64,000 bases of DNA from an uncultured Rothia sp. (GCF_916715725.1 NZ_CAKAPD010000007.1:1-64000); one strand, 5' to 3'; positions 30,883 to 39,985 are shown, counted from the first letter of the stretch. The notes: generated from the sequence alone by a model not told the origin. A program made the numbers and translations.

Positions 30883-32871
30883 GTGGACCACAAGTCAGTG
30901 GCACAGCGCGTGCTGAAGGACGTCGGTGGCGTCGGCAACATCCTTGCTGCCGCGCACTGCGCAACCCGCCTTCGCCTCGTCCTGAAGAACCAGGACAAGG
31001 TCGACCAGGCAGCAATCGACAACGACGAAGACCTCAAGGGCAGCTTCCTCAACGCTGGCCAGTTCCAGATCATCGTCGGCCCCGGCGACGTCAACGAGGT
31101 ACACAAGCACCTCATCGCCGCTGGCGCACCCGAGGCATCCAAGGATGACCTCAAGAGCATCGCCGCGAAGCAGGGTAACCTTGTCTCCCGCTTCATCAAA
31201 ACCATTGCCGACATCTTCGTCCCGCTGATTCCGGTGCTGGTCGGCGGCGGTATGCTGATGGCGCTCAATAGCCTCCTGACCTCTAAGGGTATTTTCGGTC
31301 CTCAGGCTGTTATTGAACTTTTCCCCGAATGGGCTGACTTTGCAGACATTGTCAACCTGCTCTCCGCTGCTCCCTTTGCATTCCTGCCCGTGCTGGTCGG
31401 CTTCTCCGCCACCAAGGTCTTTGGCGGTAACCCCTACCTCGGTCTGACCATGGGTGCCGCAATGGTCTCCCCGGCACTGATGAACGGCTACAAGGTCGCA
31501 GCATCTCTGGCGGGTGCTGAAGGCGCCGACCCGATGAAGTACTGGAACCTCTTCGGTCTGCAGGTTCAGCAGGCGGGCTACCAGGGTACCGTGCTACCCA
31601 TCATGCTGGTCGCCTTCATCCTGGCGAACATTGAGAAGTTCTTCCACAAGATCCTCAAGGGCACCATCGACTTCATCTTCACCCCCACCCTGACCATCCT
31701 CATCACCGGCTTCCTGACCTTTATCCTGGTTGGCCCGCCCATGTTCGCAGCCGGTACCTGGCTGGGTGAAAGCATCAACTGGCTCTACACCGTTGCCGGC
31801 CCGTTGGGTGGTCTGATCTTCGGTACCTTCTACGCATTCATCGTGATGACCGGTATGCACCAGGCATTCCCGCCCATCGAGATGAGCCTGTGGGCAACCG
31901 GCGGTTCCTTCATCTTCGTCGTTGCTTCCATGTCTAACGTGGCTCAGGGTGCTGCTGCGGCCGGTGTTGCGCTGACCACCAAGAACAAGAAGATTAAGGG
32001 TATTGCTTCGGCAGCCGCACCTTCCGCATTCCTGGGCATTACCGAGCCCGCAATGTTCGGTGTAAACCTGGCTCTGCGCTGGCCCTTCTACATTGCAATC
32101 GTTTCCGCGGGTATTGGTTCGATGGTTACCTCTATCCTTGGAATTAAGGCGGGTAAGCTGGGCGCTGCTGGTTACCTTGGCTTCCCCTCGATTGAAGCAA
32201 CCGTCGGTGCCGGTATCCCGGGCTTCTTGGGCTGCCTCGTCCTGACCACCGTCATCGCCTTCGTTGCCTCCTTCATCTGGGGTAAGAAGGTCGAAGCTGG
32301 CAACACTGAGGAAGCTGCGGCGCCCGCTGCTGCGGCTCCCGTGGCAGCTGCCGCAACCCCCGCTGCTGCCGTAGCAACTGAGGCTGGCGAGAGCGTCGAA
32401 ATCGGCTCCCACATGGTCGGCTCCGTGGTTCTGCTGGCTGACGTTAAGGACCCCACCTTCTCCTCCGGCGCGCTGGGCGCAGGCACCGCAGTGGAGCCCA
32501 CCGAAGGTAAGCTCTACGCACCGGCTGACGGTAAGATTACCGTTGCATTCCCCACCGGCCACGCCTACGGTCTGCGCACCGAAGATGGCCTGGATCTGCT
32601 GATGCACATAGGCATGGACACCGTTGAGCTCGACGGCAAGCACTTCGAGCCCAAGGTTGCTAAGGGCGACACCGTCAAGCGCGGCGACGTCATCGCTGAG
32701 TTTGATATCCCCGCCATCAAGGCGGCTGGTTGCCCGCTGGCAACCCCCATGGTGATCACCAACGCCAAGAAGGCAGCTACTTCGGTTGAAGATGTCCAGG
32801 CTTCGGGCGCTTCTGTGACTAATGCAGATTCGCTCCTGAAGGTTGCACTGAAGGCAAAGGCTAACGCATAG
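30883..32871 (+). CDS. scrA: PTS sucrose-type EIIBCA transporter
   Basis: The 662-residue three-domain PTS permease imports and phosphorylates a sugar. The EIIB domain comes first with phospho-Cys26 in AAHCATRLRLVL. EIIC (about 100-470) has roughly ten membrane helices, GMHQAFPPIEMSLWATGGSFIFV and the GITEPAMFGVNL motif. An Ala/Pro linker leads to a Glc-type EIIA domain with the phospho-His in LLMHIGMDTVELDG near residue 570. The architecture fits the sucrose/trehalose/beta-glucoside family; sucrose is inferred from the neighbouring GH32 ScrB. The GTG at 30883 follows AAAGGAGA. The fused EIIA means no separate crr is needed. Confidence 0.92.
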   Translation: MDHKSVAQRVLKDVGGVGNILAAAHCATRLRLVLKNQDKVDQAAIDNDEDLKGSFLNAGQFQIIVGPGDVNEVHKHLIAAGAPEASKDDLKSIAAKQGNLVSRFIKTIADIFVPLIPVLVGGGMLMALNSLLTSKGIFGPQAVIELFPEWADFADIVNLLSAAPFAFLPVLVGFSATKVFGGNPYLGLTMGAAMVSPALMNGYKVAASLAGAEGADPMKYWNLFGLQVQQAGYQGTVLPIMLVAFILANIEKFFHKILKGTIDFIFTPTLTILITGFLTFILVGPPMFAAGTWLGESINWLYTVAGPLGGLIFGTFYAFIVMTGMHQAFPPIEMSLWATGGSFIFVVASMSNVAQGAAAAGVALTTKNKKIKGIASAAAPSAFLGITEPAMFGVNLALRWPFYIAIVSAGIGSMVTSILGIKAGKLGAAGYLGFPSIEATVGAGIPGFLGCLVLTTVIAFVASFIWGKKVEAGNTEEAAAPAAAAPVAAAATPAAAVATEAGESVEIGSHMVGSVVLLADVKDPTFSSGALGAGTAVEPTEGKLYAPADGKITVAFPTGHAYGLRTEDGLDLLMHIGMDTVELDGKHFEPKVAKGDTVKRGDVIAEFDIPAIKAAGCPLATPMVITNAKKAATSVEDVQASGASVTNADSLLKVALKAKANA

Positions 32872-32909
32872 TCTGCACTCTTAGTGAGTAGATAACCTCA
32901 ACGTGATGT

Positions 32910-32957
32910 ACACCCCGTACCGCTCTTCCTAGAGCTGGTGCGGGGTGTTCAATTTTT
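32910..32957 (+). terminator. Terminator of scrA
   Basis: ACACCCCGTACCGCTCT pairs with AGAGCTGGTGCGGGGTGT around TCCT and is followed by AATTTTT. Confidence 0.9.
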
Positions 32958-32989
32958 CCTGCAATGCTGTGAAAAAAGTGTGTGAATAC

Positions 32990-33012
32990 ATATGCATTAA
33001 AATTATGCATAT
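32990..33012. promoter_or_regulatory. Perfect palindrome upstream of the GNAT gene
   Basis: ATATGCAT (32990-32997) and ATGCATAT (33005-33012) are separated by seven A/T-only bases. It lies in an AT-rich promoter region about 130 bases before the acetyltransferase. The arms share ATATG with the scr operator but differ after it, so a distinct regulator is likely. Short TTGGTGCAA-like and AATGGTGCA copies follow at about 33012-33045. Confidence 0.5.
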
Positions 33013-33144
33013 TGGTGCAATATTAGCTAGCGCACAATGGTGCATGGTCATGAAAAATGTCTTGATAAGGCACAATCTATTAGCCAGGAGTGAATAATCC
33101 AGCTAATATTTATGTATAGTTTCAAGCTTTTGTAAAGGGTGAAT

Positions 33145-33798
33145 ATGACCTCAGCTTCCTATACCGTCCGCACCGCCGAGCCTCATGAATATGCCGAAGC
33201 GCTCGAAGTACTGATTGCCGCATTCGACGGGGATCCCGCCATGATGGCAGTCATCGCAGGCGGTAGCCGCCGACAGGAACTCGCCAGGCTCCGCGCCATC
33301 ATGACCCTTCAGGTCTACGGCAACTTTTCCGACCGTGGCCGCATCGATATCGGCATCGAAGAATCCACCGGCAAGATCGTAGGCGTCTGCCTCTGGAGCA
33401 CCCCCGAATCCCACGAAGGTTCCTTCCTGAACGAGCTCAAGCAGATCAGCGCGTACTACAAGGCACTTGGCGTCAAGAGCCTGCTGCGGGCAGTCATGAT
33501 GGAGCTGCACCTGCTCAAGTACCGCCCCGCGTACAAGCACTGGTACCTCTTCAACATTGGTGTTCTCGAAGAGTATCGTGGCCGGGGCATTGGCTCCCAG
33601 CTACTCGACTACGGTACCGAACGCATCGGCGACTACCCCGCCTACCTCGAAGCATCGACCTACGACAGTGCCCGCCTCTACGAGCGCCGCGGATTCTTCT
33701 CCCTCGGCCCGCTCCACGGAATCTTCTCCAAGGCACACGCCGTCGGCATGGTCTACCCCGGCACCGGTCCCACCGAGATTGTGCAGCGCACCTCCTAA
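33145..33798 (+). CDS. GNAT family N-acetyltransferase
   Basis: The 217-residue GNAT protein has the acetyl-CoA loop in GVLEEYRGRGIGSQLLDYG (motif A, about 137-155), preceded by the beta strand WYLFNIGVL, and ends with the YERRGFFSLGPLHG motif B. The N-terminal half (MMAVIAGGSRRQELARLRAIM) resembles the acetyltransferase_1-type proteins with an inserted helical pair. The acceptor substrate is unknown. The ATG at 33145 is five bases from AAAGGG; a GTG two codons upstream overlaps that box. It sits between scrA and scrR but has its own promoter region and terminator, so a link to sucrose use is uncertain. Confidence 0.85.
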   Translation: MTSASYTVRTAEPHEYAEALEVLIAAFDGDPAMMAVIAGGSRRQELARLRAIMTLQVYGNFSDRGRIDIGIEESTGKIVGVCLWSTPESHEGSFLNELKQISAYYKALGVKSLLRAVMMELHLLKYRPAYKHWYLFNIGVLEEYRGRGIGSQLLDYGTERIGDYPAYLEASTYDSARLYERRGFFSLGPLHGIFSKAHAVGMVYPGTGPTEIVQRTS

Positions 33799-33834
33799 AC
33801 TTCCGGACGCGCGCAGAACCGATAAATGTATATG

Positions 33835-33880
33835 AAAAATCCGCCCCACCGTGAGCACTCGCACGGTGGGGCGGATTTTT
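33835..33880. terminator. Bidirectional terminator between GNAT gene and scrR
   Basis: AAAAATCCGCCCCACCGTG pairs perfectly with CACGGTGGGGCGGATTTTT around an 8-base loop, separating convergent genes. Confidence 0.95.
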
Positions 33881-33900
33881 ATTGTCAGAAGAGGAGCCTC

Positions 33901-34977
33901 TTATTGGAGCTCGTCCGGGGCAGAGGTATCAGGCTGAATCTGATCCAGATTCGGGATAGAACGCACCGTCGCCCCCAAATGCAGCTCAACGGGGAGTACG
34001 TCCTCGGGTTGGGTAATTGGGGGAGCGGTCTTCTCTGAAGATTCCTCCTGCTGTAGCTCAATGAGCTCCAGTAGACGCTGCGCGGTACGCTTCGCAATAC
34101 CCTCAATCGGCTGAACCACGGTCGCCAACTCCGGCATGAGCAGCTGAACGCTCTGCGTGCCGTCGTAGCCAATCACCTGGAAATCCTCAGGAACGCGAAT
34201 ACCGCGTGCGCGCGCCCAGCCCAGCGCCAACGCGGCGTAATTATCGTTGGAGGCGAAGACCGCATCCACCGGCTCCGGGCTATCGGCGCGTTCGTCGAGG
34301 TAGCGGTAGAGCACCTCACGCTTAATGCCCAGGGAGGGGCGGAAACCCAGCTCCAGGAACTCCGGCATGAGTCCGGCTTCGAGCATTGCCTCACGGTATC
34401 CGCGCTGACGCTCATTGTGCTCACCCAGGGTCGACGTCACGTGCACAATATTCTGCGCACCCGTGGCGATCAGGTGCTCCGTGGCGGCGCGAGCGCCTCC
34501 GTAGTTATCGGAACGGATATTCGGGTAAAAGCCGCTTTCGAGGCGGTCCACGGTCACCAGGGGAGCCTGGGCATGCGGAATATTCACCAATGCGTCGGAG
34601 TGAGCGCCGCTGATAATGCCGTCCACCTGATTGGAGAAAAGCATCTCGAGGTAGCGCTTTTCCTGCTCGGGGTGATCGTCGCTATTGCAGAGAATGACCC
34701 GGTATCCGGCCTCGGCGAGGTAGCTTTCGAGTCGGTACACCATCTCCCCGTAGAAGGGGTTAGCGACCGTGGGGAAGATGAGGCCCACCATCTGCGAGCG
34801 CTGACCTTGCAGGCTACGGGCGATGGCGTTGGGCCGGTAGCCGAGTTCCCGCATTGCCTCGTGGACCTTGGTGCGGGTGCTTTCGCTCAGGTAGCCGCGG
34901 TTGTTGAGCACGCGGGAGACCGTGGTGGGGGAGACTCCCGCCAGGGCCGCAACGTCGCTGAGTTTGGGCTTAGCCAC
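33901..34977 (-). CDS. scrR: LacI-family transcriptional regulator of the sucrose locus
   Basis: The 358-residue regulator has the LacI helix-turn-helix LSDVAALAGVSPTTVSRVLNNRGYLSESTRTKVHEAM at residues 5-41, the hinge RPNAIARSLQG, and a periplasmic-binding-like effector domain (VGLIFPTVANPFYGEMV onward, with DAVFASNDNYAALALGWARARGIRVPEDFQVIGYDG). A roughly 35-residue Glu/Pro-rich tail is additional. The GTG at 34977 follows AAGGGAG. Assignment as the sucrose regulator rests on proximity to scrA/scrB and on the shared half-operator at both its own promoter and scrA. The inducer, probably a sugar or sugar phosphate, is not known. Confidence 0.88.
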   Translation of the reverse strand: MAKPKLSDVAALAGVSPTTVSRVLNNRGYLSESTRTKVHEAMRELGYRPNAIARSLQGQRSQMVGLIFPTVANPFYGEMVYRLESYLAEAGYRVILCNSDDHPEQEKRYLEMLFSNQVDGIISGAHSDALVNIPHAQAPLVTVDRLESGFYPNIRSDNYGGARAATEHLIATGAQNIVHVTSTLGEHNERQRGYREAMLEAGLMPEFLELGFRPSLGIKREVLYRYLDERADSPEPVDAVFASNDNYAALALGWARARGIRVPEDFQVIGYDGTQSVQLLMPELATVVQPIEGIAKRTAQRLLELIELQQEESSEKTAPPITQPEDVLPVELHLGATVRSIPNLDQIQPDTSAPDELQ

Positions 34978-34991
34978 GGAGGCTCCCTTCG

Positions 34992-35025
34992 GTATGCTAA
35001 ACGATTGACATATCTCTCTACTATA
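34992..35025 (-). promoter_or_regulatory. scrR: scrR promoter -10 and autoregulatory half-operator
   Basis: On the plus strand GTATGCTA-AACGAT-TGACATAT (34992-35013) aligns with the 22-bp scrA operator: one arm is perfect, the other 5 of 8, and the spacer again begins AACG. On the minus strand TATAGT (plus 35020-35025) lies just upstream, so a bound repressor would cover the transcription start. Confidence 0.6.
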
Positions 35026-35075
35026 CCCCGACCGCATACCGCATAAACATTCCAACGCCGGAAAATAGCGCCTTA

Positions 35076-36389
35076 CTACAGCACCGGAATAATCGGAACC
35101 CGAGCCCCCACCTCATGGGCAGAACCCCGAACCGAAGAATCATCCAACACCGCGCAGTGAGTAGCCGCCGCCAACGACGACAGCATATGCGACGCCGACT
35201 TCGGCAGAGGATACGCCACACCATCACGCACCGACACGGGAAGCAGACGAGCCCCCGCCGGCTTACGCAACGTATCAACAGGCTCACCCAGAACCGCAGA
35301 ATCCAGCTCCGGTAGAGGCATGTCCCTCATACCAGCCAGAAGCGGCGGCAAATACGAATACAGGGCAGTGTAAGCCGCCAAAGGATTACCCGGCAGACCC
35401 AGCACAAAACGCTCACGACCCGAATTCGGGCCTGTCTCCGGAACCGGCAGGCGCGCAGCCAATGCAGGGTGCCCCGGACGCACATCCACCGACTCAAACA
35501 GATACGTCGCACCCATATCGTTGAGCACCTTACGCACCAAATCAACACCCGAAGTGCTCGACCCGCCCGTAAACACCAGCACACGAGCCGTCGACGTGGA
35601 CAAGAACGTGCGGAACTCAGACTCAACATCCGCCAGGCGAATCGAAGGGCGCGCCTCACAGCCAGCAGAAATAATCGCATGCTCCATAAAGCCGCCAAAC
35701 GCATCACGCACCTGACCCGGCGCAGGCACACCAAACGTAATGACCTCATTACCCGTAAACGCGCAACGCACCGGAATCGGAGCATACACCGGCAACTCAT
35801 CAAAACCATTCGTGCCCAAGAACGCCGCCATACGCGCAGAAATACGGTCGCCGTGGCGCGCCAACAGCTCGCCACGCTCCAACTCAGCACCGGCATGGCG
35901 AATATCAGCACCCGGTGCCGGAGGCTCAAAACCCTCCGCCATATCCAGGTAATGAATGCTCGACTGAGTCTCCAAATGAGCGCTCACGCCCGGACGCAAA
36001 GAAGCCTCCGCACCCTCATATAGGCGGGAATGCTCCTCACGCACAATCGCCTCAGCACCCTCCGGAATCAAACCACCCGTCAGAATCGGGGTCGCCTCGC
36101 CCGGTGCAATCGGCACGGTCAGGCGGTGAATATTCGCGCGAGAATCCTCCGGGTACGCCGGGGTCACCAGACGCCACGGAGGCGCACCCGCCACCGCGTA
36201 ACCGTCCATCGCCGAAGAGCTGTAGTGGGGCACCGGCATCATCGAATAAACGTCGTCCGCCAAATAGTGGCCAATCGTCGCCAACAGCGGCAAAGACTCC
36301 GTCTTCACATGGTGAGCAATCTCCAGACCCTGCTCATGCAGAATCTGGCGGGCCTGCTGCCACGAAACAGAAGGAATATGGTGAGACAT
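35076..36389 (-). CDS. moeA: Molybdopterin molybdenumtransferase MoeA (copy 1)
   Basis: MoeA inserts molybdate into adenylylated molybdopterin. The 437-residue protein has the N-terminal helix, the YSSSAMDGYAV motif near 56-66, PILTGGLIPEGAEAIVREE (about 97-115), the VFTGGSSTSGVDLVRKVL nucleotide-binding region (MoeA/Mog fold), and LGLPGNPLAAYTAL near 345. It differs strongly from the second MoeA at 41041, so these are paralogues rather than a recent duplication. ATG 36389 follows GAGGTAC. It is last in the leftward moaA-moaD-mobA-moeA series. Confidence 0.92.
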   Translation of the reverse strand: MSHHIPSVSWQQARQILHEQGLEIAHHVKTESLPLLATIGHYLADDVYSMMPVPHYSSSAMDGYAVAGAPPWRLVTPAYPEDSRANIHRLTVPIAPGEATPILTGGLIPEGAEAIVREEHSRLYEGAEASLRPGVSAHLETQSSIHYLDMAEGFEPPAPGADIRHAGAELERGELLARHGDRISARMAAFLGTNGFDELPVYAPIPVRCAFTGNEVITFGVPAPGQVRDAFGGFMEHAIISAGCEARPSIRLADVESEFRTFLSTSTARVLVFTGGSSTSGVDLVRKVLNDMGATYLFESVDVRPGHPALAARLPVPETGPNSGRERFVLGLPGNPLAAYTALYSYLPPLLAGMRDMPLPELDSAVLGEPVDTLRKPAGARLLPVSVRDGVAYPLPKSASHMLSSLAAATHCAVLDDSSVRGSAHEVGARVPIIPVL

Positions 36390-36539
36390 CGTACCTCATA
36401 AAAGTGTGTGCGGGACGCGCAACAGCGCGCGAGCTCAAAAACATCGCCCGGTCGGGCGTTAAGAACTGAGACCTACCACTAGGGTACTCGTAGCTTGGCA
36501 ACTAGCGCTCCTGCGCGCCTCAGATGCTAATAACTCGTG

Positions 36540-37247
36540 CTAATAACTCGACCAGAGCGAGGTCGTATAGCCGAGAGCCTGCGCCTGCTCCCACGTATCA
36601 ACATCGGCGGTGTCAGCGGCAGACATCTGAACCGCCACCGGGCTCAAACGGCGCAAAAAAGAACGAACAGAAGCGTCAGTCGTACCGGTCGAAAAGACCG
36701 AACGAATCGCCTCAAAGCGGTAAATACCCACCAGCGGCTGATAGATGCCCTCAGAGACACCCCAGAAGCCCTCAGAAGCTTCAGAGTCACTGGGCGCTTC
36801 AGAACCGGTGGTGGAGAAGGTAGTCGCGGTCTGCTCGGCACCCCGCGCAGCGGTAAGCAACTGCTGAACCGCCGGAGCAATACGCGGAGTATCCACACCC
36901 AAAATCAGGCACCAGCCCGGCAACGGGGTCTGCGAGCGCTCGCAATCCGCCGCAATACACTCCAACCCGGCATGAATCGCCGCGGCAGGACCCGAAAACG
37001 GCGGATCCTCACGAGTACGCAACACCCCGGTAGGCAACGGCAGGCTCTCAGGACCCACCACCACACGCGGGGACGCGGCGGCCACCGCCTCCAGGGCGCA
37101 ATCCAGTAGGGTGCTCGTGCCATCAGACAGGGACGCCTTCGGCACATGGTTCAGACGGCGAGAAGCGCCTCCGGCAACAACGACCGCGGCGCACGAAAAA
37201 TCACCCTCAGCGGCAAGCTCAGAACCGGGCATCTTATCCGCCCGCAT
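36540..37247 (-). CDS. mobA: Molybdenum cofactor guanylyltransferase (MobA-like NTP transferase)
   Basis: The 235-residue nucleotidyltransferase starts with AAVVVAGGASRRLNHVPKASL, the GTP-binding loop (LAGGxSxRxxxxKA), and has FSGPAAAIHAGLECIA and LILGVDTPRIAP with the Mg-binding Asp. It should attach GMP to Mo-molybdopterin to make the bis-MGD used by NarG. A Ser/Glu-rich insertion (about 150-175) precedes GIYQPLVGIYRFEAIRSVF. Its ATG overlaps the moaD stop (ATAATG), so the two are translationally coupled. Confidence 0.85.
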   Translation of the reverse strand: MRADKMPGSELAAEGDFSCAAVVVAGGASRRLNHVPKASLSDGTSTLLDCALEAVAAASPRVVVGPESLPLPTGVLRTREDPPFSGPAAAIHAGLECIAADCERSQTPLPGWCLILGVDTPRIAPAVQQLLTAARGAEQTATTFSTTGSEAPSDSEASEGFWGVSEGIYQPLVGIYRFEAIRSVFSTGTTDASVRSFLRRLSPVAVQMSAADTADVDTWEQAQALGYTTSLWSSY

Positions 37248-37513
37248 TATCCACCCGCAAAGGGAGGCAGAACGTCCACACGATCGGTATCCTGCAGGGG
37301 TGCCTGCGCATCAGAACGGGCGCCATTGACCAGGAACGAGCACTGCTCCATGACCTGCGCAAGAGTCAGGCCCGACGGGGTCGTGCCCTCCGAGTTCTGG
37401 CCCAGATACTCAATCAGCGCGCCAAGAGTTGCAGACGGCAGCTCAGCCAGGGGCACCGACAGCTGCGCGGTACCCGCCGCGGCACGTGCGGCAGCGAAAA
37501 AATGAACCTGCAT
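37247..37513 (-). CDS. moaD: Molybdopterin synthase sulfur carrier subunit MoaD
   Basis: The 88-residue ubiquitin-like protein begins MQVHFFAAARAAAGTAQLSV and ends in the diagnostic Gly-Gly (DVLPPFAGG) that is thiocarboxylated by MoeB. ATG 37513 follows GAGGAGC at ideal spacing; the 46-codon extension is rejected. Partner MoaE is at 43593. Confidence 0.93.
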   Translation of the reverse strand: MQVHFFAAARAAAGTAQLSVPLAELPSATLGALIEYLGQNSEGTTPSGLTLAQVMEQCSFLVNGARSDAQAPLQDTDRVDVLPPFAGG

Positions 37514-37640
37514 AATGCTCCTCAATCCTTGATCAAACTCTGAGTAGGGTAGCCGAAAGCCAGGGGGTGCAAGGTGCCAGTAAAAGACCTTGTCCCACGC
37601 ATATCTGACTGTATATTCGGCTAATAAATAGGGTAGCGTC

Positions 37641-38852
37641 TTAGCCACCAATAGCGCTCATCGAGCGGCTCGCCTTCGCGAACTCCTCAATATCGAAGTC
37701 AGCGTCTTCCTTACCGTGCGCACGCGGCTTAAACCACATGCCCTCACGCCAGCGCAGAGCCAGCTCCTTATCGTCAGCGCCGGAACGTAGAAGCTGCATC
37801 AGGTCAGTCTCAGTGTCAGAGAACAAGCACGAGCGAATCTTGCCGTCCGCCGTCAGACGGGTGCGGGTGCACGCATTGCAGAACGATTCCGTCACCGAGG
37901 CGATAATGCCCACGCGGCCCAGCGACTCGGTACCGTCAGTCGGGAAGCCCGCCTCATCCAGGGCAGTACCGAGCGGGTACACCTCCCACAGTTGAGCGGG
38001 GGAGTCACCACGCGCCTCAGCTACCGAACCCAGGACGTACTCAGCCGACAGCTTCTCGCGAATCTCAGCGGCAGTAATCGTGCCCTCGCGGGTCCAACGG
38101 TTATCGGCATCCAGCGGCATCTGCTCGATGAAACGCAGCTGATAGCCGCCCGCCAACGCCCAGCGCAGAAGCTCCGGAGCCTGATCATCATTCAGATCCG
38201 GCATCAGCACAGCATTAATCTTGATGGGCCACAGACCAGCCTCCGCAGCGCCGTCAATGCCCTTCAGCACGGCGTCGAGCTTATCGCGGCGGGTCAGCTC
38301 GGCAAAGGTCTCACGGCAAATCGTATCCAGAGAAACATTGATGCGGGTCAGACCAGCCTCCGCCAGGGCGGCGGCACGCTTCTCCAAACCAATACCGTTC
38401 GTCGTAATCGCCAACGGAATGCTCGGATGCGCCTCATGGATGCGAGAAATAATGTCCACCAAATCAGCGCGGACCAGCGGCTCACCACCGGTAAAGCGGA
38501 TCTCCTCCACGCCCAGCTCAGTGATCGCAATATCGGCAAGGCGCGCAATCTCCTCGGCGGAGAGCAGATTATCCTTCGGAAGCCACTGCAAACCATCCGC
38601 CGGCATGCAATAAATGCAACGAAGATTACATTTATCGGTCAGAGAGATACGCAGATCCGTCGCCACGCGACCCCAACGGTCCAAGAGCGGACCGCTGTTC
38701 GTAATATTAGGGAGCTTACGCGCAGGCTTGACGCCGCTCTCAGATTTTTCGGGCGTAACAAAAGCAGCCCCGTTACCCTCCGCAGAAGATAAGGTGCTTA
38801 ACGTTGGGCCCGCAATGAGTTCAGAAGAGGCCGAATTCGCCGTGTACGCCAT
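37641..38852 (-). CDS. moaA: GTP 3',8-cyclase MoaA
   Basis: MoaA is a radical SAM enzyme starting molybdopterin synthesis from GTP. The 403-residue protein has the SAM cluster CNLRCIYC (Cys75, 79, 82), RFTGGEPLVR near 121-130, and the second 4Fe-4S site at CNACTRTRLTADGKIRSC. It ends in the functional Gly-Gly (MSAIGG). An N-terminal extension of about 55 residues, Ser/Pro-rich, precedes the core, making it longer than the 330-residue E. coli enzyme. AGG lies nine bases before ATG 38852. It heads the leftward Moco unit and is divergent from modA. Confidence 0.95.
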   Translation of the reverse strand: MAYTANSASSELIAGPTLSTLSSAEGNGAAFVTPEKSESGVKPARKLPNITNSGPLLDRWGRVATDLRISLTDKCNLRCIYCMPADGLQWLPKDNLLSAEEIARLADIAITELGVEEIRFTGGEPLVRADLVDIISRIHEAHPSIPLAITTNGIGLEKRAAALAEAGLTRINVSLDTICRETFAELTRRDKLDAVLKGIDGAAEAGLWPIKINAVLMPDLNDDQAPELLRWALAGGYQLRFIEQMPLDADNRWTREGTITAAEIREKLSAEYVLGSVAEARGDSPAQLWEVYPLGTALDEAGFPTDGTESLGRVGIIASVTESFCNACTRTRLTADGKIRSCLFSDTETDLMQLLRSGADDKELALRWREGMWFKPRAHGKEDADFDIEEFAKASRSMSAIGG

Positions 38853-39084
38853 GTAAAACCTATGTGGAAAATTTGCATATTTCAGGTGACAATATGATTA
38901 TTCCATGTTCCGGCGCCCCTTACATAGTGTGTGAAGGGTAAGTTACAACTGCGCCACCGCAGACTACCGTGACAACGCAACAACACGTGTACAAGCTAGG
39001 GACGTACACGGAACGTCACATAGAGCCCGCACATGGACGCACCTCACCTCCAATAGCAGTACGAACCAACCAAGGAAATACCTC
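38853..39084. promoter_or_regulatory. Divergent moaA/modA control region with inverted repeat
   Basis: The region contains a 7-bp perfect inverted repeat CGTGTAC-N11-GTACACG (38986-39010), about 75 bases before modA. It also has AT-rich segments suited to two divergent promoters (GACAATATGAT near 38889-38899). A molybdate-responsive repressor would fit here, but no ModE gene is in the window. Confidence 0.45.
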
Positions 39085-39891
39085 ATGAAGAGCCCCCTCG
39101 CAGCCCTCAGCGCGCTCGCGGCAGCAACCCTCGCCCTCACCGGATGCGGCGCCACCCAGAGCTCCTCATCGTCCACCGCATCTGCAGCAAGCAGCCAGGC
39201 AGCCTCCGGCAAGGTCGAAGTCTTCGCCGCAGCCTCCCTGAACAACGCCGGTGCAGACCTCGAAAAGGCATACGAAGCCGCCAACCCGGGCGTAGACGTC
39301 ACCTTCGTCTACGAAGGCTCCGCAAAGCTCGTCAACCAGATCGAGCAGGGTGCAACCCCCGACCTGCTCATCACCGCAGACACCAAGAACATGGACAAGG
39401 CAAAGAAGCTCGACCAGTTCTCGACTTCCGAAACCAACGTTCTGGTCACCAACAAGCTCGTGCTCGTCACCGCCGAAGGTAACCCCGGCAAGATCAACAG
39501 CCTTGACGACCTCAAGACCACCGAAGGCGTCGTCGCTGTCTGCAAGGAAGACGTTCCCTGCGGCACCATCGCCCACCAGGAACTGAAGAAGCACGACATC
39601 ACCCTCAAGAACGCAACCACCGAAAGCAAGGTCACCGACGTAGCGACCAAGGTCACCACCGGTAACGCGGACGCGGGCTTCATCTACACCACCGACCTCG
39701 CCGCCGCCAAGAAGAAGGGCGCCAACCTCGGTTCCGTCGAACTGACCGACGTGGAACGCAACGAATACCCCGCAGCGCTGAGCAAGACCGGCTCCTCCTC
39801 CGAAGCCGCAAAGAAGTTCAACGAATGGCTGAAGAACTCCGATGAGGCGAAGAAGATCCTCACCGACTACGGCTTCAGCACCGCCAAGTAA
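39085..39891 (+). CDS. modA: Molybdate ABC transporter substrate-binding lipoprotein
   Basis: The 268-residue precursor has a lipobox LALTGC (Cys21), a Ser-rich tether, then the ModA fold: VEVFAAASLNNAGADLEKAYEAANPGVDVTFVYEGSAKLVNQIEQGATPDLLITAD with the oxyanion-contacting Ser residues. It continues with TGNADAGFIYTTDL and ends in KKILTDYGFS. It should capture molybdate (or tungstate) at the outer membrane face. ATG 39085 follows AAGGAA. modB follows after a hairpin; modC is missing. Confidence 0.94.
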   Translation: MKSPLAALSALAAATLALTGCGATQSSSSSTASAASSQAASGKVEVFAAASLNNAGADLEKAYEAANPGVDVTFVYEGSAKLVNQIEQGATPDLLITADTKNMDKAKKLDQFSTSETNVLVTNKLVLVTAEGNPGKINSLDDLKTTEGVVAVCKEDVPCGTIAHQELKKHDITLKNATTESKVTDVATKVTTGNADAGFIYTTDLAAAKKKGANLGSVELTDVERNEYPAALSKTGSSSEAAKKFNEWLKNSDEAKKILTDYGFSTAK

Positions 39892-39942
39892 CGCTAGCGC
39901 CGTTCCGCACCGCTGAAACCCGGAGCGCAGAACGGACACCCG

Positions 39943-39985
39943 CAGGATGCGGCGGCACGCTCAACGAGCAAGCCGCCGCATCCTG
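39943..39985 (+). terminator. Hairpin between modA and modB
   Basis: A 14-bp perfect stem CAGGATGCGGCGGC/GCCGCCGCATCCTG with a 15-base loop lies 51 bases after modA. It has no T run. It probably protects modA mRNA or lowers modB expression relative to the abundant binding protein. Confidence 0.6.
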
